From the NCBI RefSeq assembly GCF_937871615.1, contig NZ_CALMPA010000022.1:1-64000 (forward strand): a stretch of DNA of 64,000 nucleotides, read 5' to 3'. Within the stretch, counting starts at the first letter, position 1. Every line of letters starts with the position of its first letter. Below, piece by piece: positions 8,514-16,452 of the stretch. The notes beneath the pieces are model-generated. The model searched no databases. It was not told the DNA's origin and saw only the letters and a list, made by a program, of their open reading frames with translations. The position numbers and the translations under genes are program-made. This DNA comes from an uncultured Sphingomonas sp. (GTDB lineage: Bacteria > Pseudomonadota > Alphaproteobacteria > Sphingomonadales > Sphingomonadaceae).

Positions 8514-9386
8514 ATGACGGAACCGAAGATCGCGCTGGTGACGGGCGCGAGTCGCGGCGCGGGGCGCGGCATCGCGCGCGGGTTGGGCGAAAAGGGCATG
8601 ACCGTTTATGTCACGGGCCGCACCGTTACGCCGGGCGATGCGCGCGGCTGGGACGGCACGGTGCTGCCGGGCACGGTCGCCGAAACCGCAGCGGAAGTGA
8701 CGAAGGCGGGTGGCGTCGGCATCCCGGTGGTGTGCGATCACGGCGATGATGCGCAGGTCGCCGCGCTGTTCGAGCGGATCGGGCGCGAACAGGGCCGGCT
8801 CGACATTCTGGTCAATAACGCCGCCTATATCCACCATCAGTTGATCGAGAAGAAGCCTTTCTGGGAGAAGGAGCTGGATGCAGTGCGCATCCTCGATGTC
8901 GGGCTGCGTTCGGCCTATGTGGCGAGCTGGTATGCGGCGCGGATGATGGTGAGGCAGGGCAGCGGGCTGATCGGCTTCGGCTCCTCGTTCGGCGCGAGCT
9001 GCTACATGCACGGCCCGGCCTATGGCGCGCAAAAGGCGGGGATCGACAAGCTCGCGCACGATATGGAGCATGATCTGCGCGGCACCGGCGTGCGCACCGC
9101 CTCGATCTGGATGGGGCCGCTGCTCACCGAGCGATCGGCGATCGCGAGCAAGACCAATCCGGAGCAATATAAGGATTTCATCGCCACGGCCGAAAATCCC
9201 GAGTTCACCGCGCATATCCTTTATGCGCTGGCGGCGGAGCCGCGCGGCGCGGATTATTCGGGGCGGACGCTGATCGCGGCGGAGATCGCGCGCGAGCTTG
9301 GCATCACCGATCGCGGCAACGATCGCCCGTCCTATCGCGAGATGCTGGGCAATCCGCCACTGCCCAATCCGGCGGCGGTTTATTGA
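8514..9386 (+). CDS. SDR-family oxidoreductase (DHRS1-like)
   Basis: A 290-residue, somewhat long SDR. T-G-A-S-R-G-A-G is near 10-17, T-G-R-T follows the second strand, N-N-A-A replaces N-N-A-G, and Y-G-A-Q-K carries Tyr/Lys. The insertion after T-G-R-T (containing W-D-G-T-V-L-P-G-T) and the C-terminal extension are typical of DHRS1-like enzymes. AAGGAG lies 9 bases before ATG 8514; a GTG at 8505 would overlap it. Probably co-transcribed with the SDR at 7719. Confidence 0.9.
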   Translation: MTEPKIALVTGASRGAGRGIARGLGEKGMTVYVTGRTVTPGDARGWDGTVLPGTVAETAAEVTKAGGVGIPVVCDHGDDAQVAALFERIGREQGRLDILVNNAAYIHHQLIEKKPFWEKELDAVRILDVGLRSAYVASWYAARMMVRQGSGLIGFGSSFGASCYMHGPAYGAQKAGIDKLAHDMEHDLRGTGVRTASIWMGPLLTERSAIASKTNPEQYKDFIATAENPEFTAHILYALAAEPRGADYSGRTLIAAEIARELGITDRGNDRPSYREMLGNPPLPNPAAVY

Positions 9387-9417
9387 ATGCGCCGCGCGTG
9401 CGCAGGGGATTGCGTGA

Positions 9418-9451
9418 ATGCGTAGTGTGTAATAGGTAAAGTTACGCAAAA
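9418..9451. promoter_or_regulatory. Island operator, site C
   Basis: ATGCGTA (9418-9424) and TACGCAAAA (9443-9451), with 20 bases between GCGT and ACGC. It lies 47 bp upstream of the acyl-CoA ligase start at 9498 and so marks a separate promoter for the ligase operon. Confidence 0.6.
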
Positions 9452-9497
9452 CAGAATGTCGATGGAAAAAACCATCGCGCTCACGAAGTGAGAGAGG

Positions 9498-11090
9498 ATG
9501 ATGGCGGCGCAGTTTAACCTTGCCGATTTGTTCGAGATCGTCGCCGGCGCGGTGGGGGAGCGAATCGCGATCAGCCATGATGGCGGCGCGATCAGCTATG
9601 CCGAACTCAACGCCCGCGCCGATCGGCTCGCGGCGGCGCTGGCGGATCGCGGCATCGCTCGGGGGGCGACTGTTGGCCTGTATCTGATGAACGGCCCGGA
9701 ATATCTCGAAGGTTTTCTCGCGGCGATGAAATGCGGGGCCGCGCCGTTCAACATCAACTATCGCTATCGCGCCGGGGAGTTGCGCCATGTGCTGGACAAT
9801 GCCGGCGCGGCGGCGGTGATCCATGGCGCGGAATTCACCCCCGTGTTGCGGGAGATTCGCGCGGACCTGCCCGCGCTCAAGGCCGCGATCGCGGTGGAGG
9901 ATGGTTCGGGCGCGGATATCGCGGGATCGGAGCGTTACGAGGATCTGCTCGCCACCGCGCCGCGCGCCGGCTTCGATCGCGGCGAAGACGATATCATCCT
10001 GATCTACACCGGCGGCACCACCGGGATGCCCAAGGGCGTGATGTGGCCGCACAAGGCGCTCCTGTTCGCCTGCCTGGGTGGCGGGGGCCATTTTCACCCC
10101 GACGGCCCGATCGCCGCGCCGGAGGAAATCGCGAACCGCGCGCGCGAAGGGCATCCGCTGCGCATGTTCCCGATCGCGCCGCTGATGCACGGCGCGGCGA
10201 CCTGGGGGGCATGGTCCGCGCTGCTTGGCGGGTTGACCGTGGTGCTCGATCCGATCCGCCGCTTCGATCCCGTCGCGATCTGGGACAGGGTGGAGCGCGA
10301 ACAGGTCAACATCATCGCGATCGTCGGCGATGCGATGGCGGTGCCGCTGTGCGATGCGCTTCATGCCAATCCCGATCGCTGGAGCCTCCGCTCGGTGGTC
10401 AATTTTGGCTCGGGCGGCGCGGTTTTCTCCGGGCATGTCAAGGAAGCGATCAAGGCCAAGCTGCCGCCACACGCCATGGTCACCGATGGCATGGGCTCCA
10501 CCGAAACCGGCATCTCCGGGATGGCGGAGGCAAGCGCGGATGGCGTGATGCGGCTGCCCGCCAATGCGGATCAGCAGGTCGTGGTCGGCGATCGCTTCGC
10601 CGTGGCGGGCGAGATCGGGCTGATCGCGCGAAGCGGCCATACGCCGATCGGTTATTTCGGTGATCCGGTGAAGACCGCCGAAACCTTCCGCATGATCGAA
10701 GGCAGGCTGTGGGCGGTGAGCGGCGATAGCGGGCGCCTTGATCCCGATGGCCGGATCACGATGTTCGGGCGCGGCGCCACCTGCATCAATACGGGCGGCG
10801 AGAAGGTGTTTCCCGAGGAGGTCGAAACCGCGCTGCGCACTCACCCGGCGATCCTCGACGCGGTTGTCGCAGGCCAGAAGGATTCGCGCTGGGGCGAGCG
10901 GGTGATCGGGATCGTTTCGCGCCGCGATGGCGCGGCGGAGCCGTCGTTCGAGGATGTCGCGGCGCATCTCAAGCGGCAACTCGCCGGTTACAAGGTGCCG
11001 AAGGCGCTGGTGTGGGTCGATGCGGTCAAGCGCTCGCCCGCCGGCAAACAGGATTATCGCTGGGCCATGGAGCTTGCAGGGCGCGCATGA
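9498..11090 (+). CDS. AMP-forming acyl-CoA synthetase/ligase
   Basis: A 530-residue ANL-superfamily ligase that activates a carboxylate as acyl-AMP and transfers it to CoA. The phosphate-binding loop is Y-T-G-G-T-T-G-M-P-K-G, the adenine motif region has D-G-M-G-S-T-E-T-G, the hinge region has G-D-S-G-R-L-D, and the C-terminal catalytic Lys lies in R-S-P-A-G-K-Q-D-Y. GAGAGG precedes the tandem ATG-ATG start. It overlaps the next ligase by the sequence ATGA. Ligases of this type activate fatty acids, steroid side chains or aromatic acids; the substrate here is unknown. Confidence 0.9.
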   Translation: MMAAQFNLADLFEIVAGAVGERIAISHDGGAISYAELNARADRLAAALADRGIARGATVGLYLMNGPEYLEGFLAAMKCGAAPFNINYRYRAGELRHVLDNAGAAAVIHGAEFTPVLREIRADLPALKAAIAVEDGSGADIAGSERYEDLLATAPRAGFDRGEDDIILIYTGGTTGMPKGVMWPHKALLFACLGGGGHFHPDGPIAAPEEIANRAREGHPLRMFPIAPLMHGAATWGAWSALLGGLTVVLDPIRRFDPVAIWDRVEREQVNIIAIVGDAMAVPLCDALHANPDRWSLRSVVNFGSGGAVFSGHVKEAIKAKLPPHAMVTDGMGSTETGISGMAEASADGVMRLPANADQQVVVGDRFAVAGEIGLIARSGHTPIGYFGDPVKTAETFRMIEGRLWAVSGDSGRLDPDGRITMFGRGATCINTGGEKVFPEEVETALRTHPAILDAVVAGQKDSRWGERVIGIVSRRDGAAEPSFEDVAAHLKRQLAGYKVPKALVWVDAVKRSPAGKQDYRWAMELAGRA

Positions 11091-12718
11091 CGAAAACCGA
11101 TCCCTTTCTGACCGAGTTGACCGCGCCGGACATGCCGTTCGCCATTGGTGAGCGTCGCGGGATGCGCCGCTTCACGAATGCGCCGCCGACGCTCGACGCG
11201 CTGATCGAAAGCGCGCGGCGGCACGGCAGCGCGACCTTCCTGGTGGAGGGCGGGGCGCGGCTGACCTTTGACGAGGTGTTCGCGCGGCGCGACGCGCTGG
11301 CCGCCGCGCTGCCGATCGCGTCGGGCGATCGCGTGGTGATCTGTATGCGCAATCGCGCGGCATGGATGATCGGTTTCCTGGCGGTGATGCGCGCGGGCGG
11401 CGTCGCGGTGCTGGTCAACAGCCGTGGCGCGCCGGAGGAATTGCGCGCGGCGGTCGAGGAATGCTCGCCCGCGCTGGTGCTTGCCGATCGCGAGCGCGCG
11501 GCGCTGCTCGATCAATCCGGGTTCGGCGGCGCGATCCTGCGGGCGAAGGATTTCCCGCTGGAGGGCGGCGCTGGTTTCGTGCCTCCTTCGCGAGGGGCGG
11601 ACGATCCGGCGGCGATCCTGTTCACCTCGGGCACGACGGGGCGGGTGAAGGGCGCGGTGCTGACCCATGGCAATATGGTCACCGCGCTGATGAGCGTCCA
11701 GCTTTCCGGCCTGATGGTGCTCCACGATGTCGCGCGGCGGCTGGGGCTGGCGCCGGAGCAATTGCTGGCCGGGGCGCCGCAGGCCGGGGTGTTGCTGGTC
11801 TATCCGCTGTTCCACATCTCAGGGCTGGTATCCGCGTTCCTGTCGCCGCTGCTCGCGGGCAGCAAGGTGGTGGTGATGCGCCGCTGGGATGCGGACGAGG
11901 CGCTGCGGCTGATCGCGGTGGAGCGCATCTCGATGTTCACCGGCGTGCCGACGATGCTGTGGGACGTGCTCCATCGCGCGAAACTGAGCGAGGCCGATCT
12001 GTCCTCGCTCACCAATATCGCCTCGGGCGGGCAGGCGCTGCCGATCAACCTGCTCGATGCGATGCGCGAATTCTGCCCCGGCGCGGCAATGGGCACCGGC
12101 TATGGCATGACGGAAACCGCCGGCACCGTGGCGATGGCTGTGGGCGACGATTTCATGCGCCGCCGTGCCTCCGCCGGGCGCGTGCTCGATCTGTACGAGT
12201 TGCGGATCGAAGGGCCGGGTGGCGAGCAATTGCCGCCCGGCGAGGCGGGCGAGATCGTCGTGCGCGGGCCGACGGTGATGCAGGGTTACTGGAACCGGCC
12301 CGAGGAAACCGCCGAGGTGCTCAGCGCCGACGGCTGGCTGCACACCGGCGACATCGGTTATGTCGACGACGAGAATTACATCTTCATCGTCGATCGCAAG
12401 AAGGACATGGTGATCTCCGGCGGGGAGAACATCTATTGCGCGGAGGTGGAGCGCGTGATGAGCCTGCTTCCCGAGGTTGGCGAGTGCGCCGCCTTCGGTA
12501 TGCCGGATGAACGGCTTGGCGAGCGGCTCGTCGCGGTCGTCGTCGCCAGCGGGCTCGATGAGGATTGCATCCGGCACCATGTCGGCGAGCATCTCGCGCG
12601 CTACAAGGCGCCGGTGCGCGTCGGCGTGTCGAAGGAGCCGCTGCCGCGCAATCCCATTGGCAAGATCGACAAGAACAGGTTGCGCGCATTGTGGCCGCAC
12701 CTAGCTGGAGACCAGTAA
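11087..12718 (+). CDS. AMP-forming acyl-CoA synthetase/ligase
   Basis: A 543-residue ANL ligase starting at the ATG that overlaps the preceding stop (ATGA), so it is translationally coupled to the first ligase. It has F-T-S-G-T-T-G-R-V-K-G, G-Y-G-M-T-E-T, W-L-H-T-G-D-I-G-Y, K-K-D-M-V-I-S-G-G-E-N and the catalytic-Lys motif N-P-I-G-K-I-D-K. The second position of the loop region (R-V-K rather than x-P-K) is slightly unusual. Two different ligases side by side suggest two acids, such as a parent compound and a ring-cleavage product, entering CoA-linked breakdown. Confidence 0.9.
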   Translation: MTKTDPFLTELTAPDMPFAIGERRGMRRFTNAPPTLDALIESARRHGSATFLVEGGARLTFDEVFARRDALAAALPIASGDRVVICMRNRAAWMIGFLAVMRAGGVAVLVNSRGAPEELRAAVEECSPALVLADRERAALLDQSGFGGAILRAKDFPLEGGAGFVPPSRGADDPAAILFTSGTTGRVKGAVLTHGNMVTALMSVQLSGLMVLHDVARRLGLAPEQLLAGAPQAGVLLVYPLFHISGLVSAFLSPLLAGSKVVVMRRWDADEALRLIAVERISMFTGVPTMLWDVLHRAKLSEADLSSLTNIASGGQALPINLLDAMREFCPGAAMGTGYGMTETAGTVAMAVGDDFMRRRASAGRVLDLYELRIEGPGGEQLPPGEAGEIVVRGPTVMQGYWNRPEETAEVLSADGWLHTGDIGYVDDENYIFIVDRKKDMVISGGENIYCAEVERVMSLLPEVGECAAFGMPDERLGERLVAVVVASGLDEDCIRHHVGEHLARYKAPVRVGVSKEPLPRNPIGKIDKNRLRALWPHLAGDQ

Positions 12719-12720
12719 TC

Positions 12721-13593
12721 GTGCCCATGCCCAAAGACATCAGGATCATTGATTGTATGCTCGGCATCCCCGAGGCGGAAAATCGTGATGACTGGTTCCA
12801 GTTCTTCCGCCCGCTGCTGAAGGATGCGCAGTCGCTCGATCAGTTCGCGATGCCCGCGCAATATATGTTCAAGGATATCCCGGAAACGGGCAAGGTCGAC
12901 GATTTCGTTTCCTGGACGGTCGATCAGATGGATCGGTTCAACATCCAGAAGGCGCTGGTCGGCTGGAACGACAACGCCACCTCGCGCCGCGCGAAGGAGC
13001 GTTATCCCGATCGCTTCTTCTTCGATGTGCCGAGCAATCCCAATAACGGGGTGGACGAGGTGCGGCGGATCAAGCGGCTGCATCAGGAAGTGGGAATCTC
13101 TGCGATCAGCGTGTTCCCCGCAGGCACGCTGCCACAGGTGGCGATCAACCATAAATATATGTTTCCGCTCTACACCTGCGCGGCGGAGCTTGGCATTCCG
13201 ATCCTGCTCAACGCGGGCATCCCCGGCCCGCGCATCCCGATGGAGACGCAAAAGGTAGAGCATCTTGATGAGGTGTGCTGGTTCTTCCCCGATCTGAAGG
13301 TGGTGATGCGCCACGGCGCGGAACCATGGGAAGACCTTGCGGTCAAGCTGATGCTGAAATGGCCGAACCTGTATTATTCCACCAGCGCCTTCGCGCCGAA
13401 ACATTATCCAAAAGCGATCATCAATTACGCCAATACGCGCGGCGCGGACAAGATCATCTACGCCGGCTATTTCCCGATGGGGCTGAGCCTCGATCGCATT
13501 TTTTCCGATATGCAGAACGTGCCCTTCAAGGATGAGGTCTGGCCGAAATTCCTGCGCGAAAACGCCATCAAGGTCTTTGGTTTGGGAGAATGA
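12721..13593 (+). CDS. Amidohydrolase-2 family protein lacking the N-terminal metal motif
   Basis: About 290 residues with the overall pattern of amidohydrolase_2 (ACMSD/decarboxylase-like TIM barrels). Strand 1, which normally reads D-x-H-x-H, is I-I-D-C-M-L-G-I, so both N-terminal metal-binding His are gone. The usual His-containing V-H-x-G strand is L-L-N-A-G, and the late G-S-D-x-P-H motif is A-G-Y-F-P-M; one M-R-H-G strand is retained. It may act without metal or be a binding or lyase variant. GTG 12721 has GGAG 10 bases upstream; ATG 12727 is the alternative. It joins the next gene closely (TGA 13591-13593). Confidence 0.75.
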   Translation: MPMPKDIRIIDCMLGIPEAENRDDWFQFFRPLLKDAQSLDQFAMPAQYMFKDIPETGKVDDFVSWTVDQMDRFNIQKALVGWNDNATSRRAKERYPDRFFFDVPSNPNNGVDEVRRIKRLHQEVGISAISVFPAGTLPQVAINHKYMFPLYTCAAELGIPILLNAGIPGPRIPMETQKVEHLDEVCWFFPDLKVVMRHGAEPWEDLAVKLMLKWPNLYYSTSAFAPKHYPKAIINYANTRGADKIIYAGYFPMGLSLDRIFSDMQNVPFKDEVWPKFLRENAIKVFGLGE

Positions 13594-13595
13594 CG

Positions 13596-14729
13596 ATGTC
13601 CGAGCATGAAAAGGGCGCGCCCGTCGATGCGCGTGTTCCACCCGTCGCCGTCTGGCAGGTGCTCGAAAAGCTGAAAGGGCAGGCTTTGCTCGACTGGCGC
13701 CTCGCCGAGGTCAAGAATCGCCCGTCGGTGAAGGAACGCAATCTCGATACCGGCTTCGCCTTTGGCTGGTATCCGGTGATGCTGTCGCGCGATCTTGAGG
13801 CGGGCGTGGTAAAGCCGCTGCGCTATTTCTCGACCGATCTTGCAATTTGGCGTGGCATGGACGGCAAGGTTCGTATGCTCGATGCTTATTGCAAGCACCT
13901 CGGCGCGCATCTGGGGCACGGCGGCAAGGTGAGCGGCAATCTGCTCGAATGCCCGTTCCACGCCTGGCGCTACGATGGCGAGGAAGGCGTGGTGAAGGAA
14001 ATCCCCTATGCCCGCGCGATCCCGCCGCAGGTGAAGCGTAAATGCACCCGCACCTGGCACGTCACCGAGGCCAATCGCTGGATCTGGATGTGGTATCACC
14101 CGCAGGATGTCGCCCCGATGTGGGAGGTGGTGGAGCAGCCCGAAGCGACCGATCCCGAATGGACCGATTTCGAAATCCACGAATGGAATGTGTGGGGCAG
14201 CCTGCAGAACATGGCGGAAAACGGCGTGGATTTCGCGCATTTCCAATTCATCCACGGCACCGCGAACCTGCCCAAGGGCGAATTGCGCTGGGGCGAATGG
14301 GGGCGCGGCGCCGATGTGCGAGCCAAGATGGGCACGCCGATGGGCGAGGTCGACGGGTGCATTTCCTATGACACGATGGGGCCGGGGCAGAGCTGGACGC
14401 GCTTCACCGGCATCTCTGAAACGCTGCTGATCGCGTGCCTCACCCCGGTGGAGGAGGATCACGTCCACGCGCGCTTCTGTTTCACTCAGCCGAAAACGCA
14501 AGCCGAAGGCCCGATGGGCGGGCTGGCGCGCGCGATGATCCGGGACATCTGCAAGCAGTTCGACCAGGACAAGGTGGTGTGGGACAGGCAGAAGTTCGAG
14601 CCGAACCCGATCATCTGCGACGGCGACGGCCCGATCCCGCAATTCCGCCGGTTCTTCGGTCGCTATTATGTCAAGCCCGAGGGCGATCCCGCCGAGGGCA
14701 AGGTCGAGCCGCTGAAGGCCGCGAGCTAG
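13596..14729 (+). CDS. Rieske non-haem iron oxygenase, KshA/Neverland-like alpha subunit
   Basis: A 377-residue cytosolic oxygenase. The Rieske 2Fe-2S ligands are Cys99-x-His101 and Cys119-x2-His122 with the normal 17-residue gap. The mononuclear iron site is Asp212, His215 and His220 in G-V-D-F-A-H-F-Q-F-I-H-G, a pattern shared with KshA and the cholesterol 7-desaturases DAF-36/Neverland. The C-terminal strand G-D-G-P-I-P-Q-F-R-R also fits KshA-like proteins. No reductase is encoded nearby, so it must borrow one. ATG 13596 lies 7 bases after GGGAGA; an ATG at 13590 overlaps the previous stop. It sits in an operon with the ligases and amidase. Confidence 0.88.
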   Translation: MSEHEKGAPVDARVPPVAVWQVLEKLKGQALLDWRLAEVKNRPSVKERNLDTGFAFGWYPVMLSRDLEAGVVKPLRYFSTDLAIWRGMDGKVRMLDAYCKHLGAHLGHGGKVSGNLLECPFHAWRYDGEEGVVKEIPYARAIPPQVKRKCTRTWHVTEANRWIWMWYHPQDVAPMWEVVEQPEATDPEWTDFEIHEWNVWGSLQNMAENGVDFAHFQFIHGTANLPKGELRWGEWGRGADVRAKMGTPMGEVDGCISYDTMGPGQSWTRFTGISETLLIACLTPVEEDHVHARFCFTQPKTQAEGPMGGLARAMIRDICKQFDQDKVVWDRQKFEPNPIICDGDGPIPQFRRFFGRYYVKPEGDPAEGKVEPLKAAS

Positions 14730-14738
14730 GCGACGGGC

Positions 14739-16187
14739 ATGGCCGAAAGGGGTGTCGAGCGCCTGCTGGGCGAGCGCGATGCGCTCGGGCTGGCCGCGCT
14801 GGTGAAGGCCGGGGAGGTTTCCCCGGCCGAACTGCTGGAGGCGGCGATCGCGCGCGCCGAGGCGCTCGATCCGCAATTCAATTTCATGGCGCAGCGGCAT
14901 TACGATCGCGCGCGCGCCGCGATCGCGCGAGGGCTGCCCGATGGGCCGCTTGCCGGCGTGCCGTGGCTGCTCAAGGATTTGAACACCTATATCGAAGGCG
15001 AGCTGACCGAGAACGGCAGCCGGCTCTATCGCGGCAATCGCGCCACGCAATCCTCCGAACTGGTGCGCCGGATCGAGCGTGTCGGGATGGTGATCTTCGG
15101 CAAGACCACGACGCCCGAATTCGGGCTGACCGGCACCACCGAATCCGCGCTGTGCGGGGCGACGCGCAATCCGTGGAACCCGGCGCATATCGCGGGCGGC
15201 TCGTCCGGCGGGGCGGCGGTGGCGGTGGCGGCGGGGGTGTTGCCTGCCGCGCACGCCACCGACGGTGGTGGCTCGATCCGCATCCCCGCGTCGTGCTGCG
15301 GGTTGTTCGGGCTGAAGCCCAGCCGTGGCCGCGTGCCGATGGGGCCGGCGCGCACCGAAGGGTGGGGCGGGCTTTCGGCGCACCATGCGGTGACGCATAG
15401 CGTGCGTGATTCCGCCGCGATCCTCGATGCGACGCACGGGATCGAGCCGGGCTCGCGTTATGGGGCGCCCGCGCCGGCAGAGGGATTCCTCGCGCAGGTC
15501 GGGCGCGATCCGGGGCGGTTGCGCATCGCGTTGATGACCGCGCCGCCATCGGGCAGCCCGGTCGATCCCGAATGCGTCGCGGCGACGCGCGCCGCCGCGC
15601 GGCTGTGTGAGAGCCTGGGGCATATCGTCGAGGAAGCGGCGCCCGCGATTGATGCCGCCGCCTTCGGGCAGGCTTCGTTCGTGCTGATCGGCGCATCGGT
15701 GGCCGCCGATGTCGAGCAGCGTGCAGCCGCGATCGGCAGGGCGGTGGGGCCGGATGTGCTGGAGCCGATCACGCTCGGGTTCGTCGACTATGGCCGCCAC
15801 ACCACCGGCATGGATTTCGCACGCGCCAATGCGACGGTGCAGGAAATCGCGGTGACAGTCGCGCGGTTCATGGCCGATTATGACGTGATCCTGTCGCCGA
15901 CGCTGGGCACGTTGCCGCTCGAAATCGGGGTGATCGGCCTCACGCCGCCGAGCGATTTCGAAACCTGGGGCAGGCTGGCGAGCACCTTCGCGTCGTTCAC
16001 CGGCGTCTATAACGGCACCGGGCAGCCGAGCATGTCCGTGCCGCTCGGCATGTCTGAAAGCGGGCTGCCGATCGGGGTGATGTTCACCGCGCGTTATGCC
16101 GAGGAGGCGCTGCTATTCCGGCTCGCGGCGCAACTGGAGACCGCCGCGCCATGGGCGTGCCGCCGCGCGCCGGCGCGGGCGGGATAA
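14739..16187 (+). CDS. Amidase (amidase-signature family)
   Basis: A 482-residue amidase-signature hydrolase. The Ser-cisSer-Lys triad is present: Lys79 in L-L-K-D-L-N, the cis-Ser in G-G-S-S-G-G (155/156), and nucleophile Ser179 in D-G-G-G-S-I-R. Family members hydrolyse amides and some esters. No signal peptide is visible, so it is cytosolic. It follows the Rieske gene by 9 bp and is probably the last gene of the run 9498-16187. An amidase suggests an amide or amino-acid conjugate in the pathway, which is inference. Confidence 0.88.
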   Translation: MAERGVERLLGERDALGLAALVKAGEVSPAELLEAAIARAEALDPQFNFMAQRHYDRARAAIARGLPDGPLAGVPWLLKDLNTYIEGELTENGSRLYRGNRATQSSELVRRIERVGMVIFGKTTTPEFGLTGTTESALCGATRNPWNPAHIAGGSSGGAAVAVAAGVLPAAHATDGGGSIRIPASCCGLFGLKPSRGRVPMGPARTEGWGGLSAHHAVTHSVRDSAAILDATHGIEPGSRYGAPAPAEGFLAQVGRDPGRLRIALMTAPPSGSPVDPECVAATRAAARLCESLGHIVEEAAPAIDAAAFGQASFVLIGASVAADVEQRAAAIGRAVGPDVLEPITLGFVDYGRHTTGMDFARANATVQEIAVTVARFMADYDVILSPTLGTLPLEIGVIGLTPPSDFETWGRLASTFASFTGVYNGTGQPSMSVPLGMSESGLPIGVMFTARYAEEALLFRLAAQLETAAPWACRRAPARAG

Positions 16188-16360
16188 TCGCCGGACATTC
16201 CCAGTCACGTTGATGCCGCCGGCGTCAGGGGCGGTGCGCGCCTGTCAGCCGCGGGAATCGGGTGGCGTCCGTGCGGGCCGCGTCCGCGCTTCGGCAAAAT
16301 GCACAACCTGGGTCCGATGTGAAACGCAACCGATGTAAAAATACGGCGCATGATGCGTCT

Positions 16361-16394
16361 TCTCGTAATGCCACTTGACATATGTTACGCAAAT
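16361..16394. promoter_or_regulatory. Island operator, site D
   Basis: A weak left half TCTCGTA (16361-16367) and a strong right half TACGCAAAT (16386-16394), with 20 bases between the CGT and ACGC cores. A TTGACA hexamer lies at 16375-16380 inside the repeat. It is 58 bp upstream of the TonB-dependent receptor start. Confidence 0.55.
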
Positions 16395-16452
16395 AACGAA
16401 AGTGCGCAGAACAAATCCTGCGACAAGCAGGGCTTCGCCTAGGAGAGATCAG

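Noticed and set aside
7665..10979. A 1104-residue open frame on the minus strand
   Set aside because: It lies antisense to two SDR genes and an acyl-CoA ligase with clear motifs; its translation is Arg/His/Asp-rich without any domain, as expected for a mirror frame of high-GC codons.
13467..15800. A 777-residue minus-strand open frame
   Set aside because: Antisense to the Rieske and amidase genes with complete catalytic motifs; composition is that of a shadow frame.
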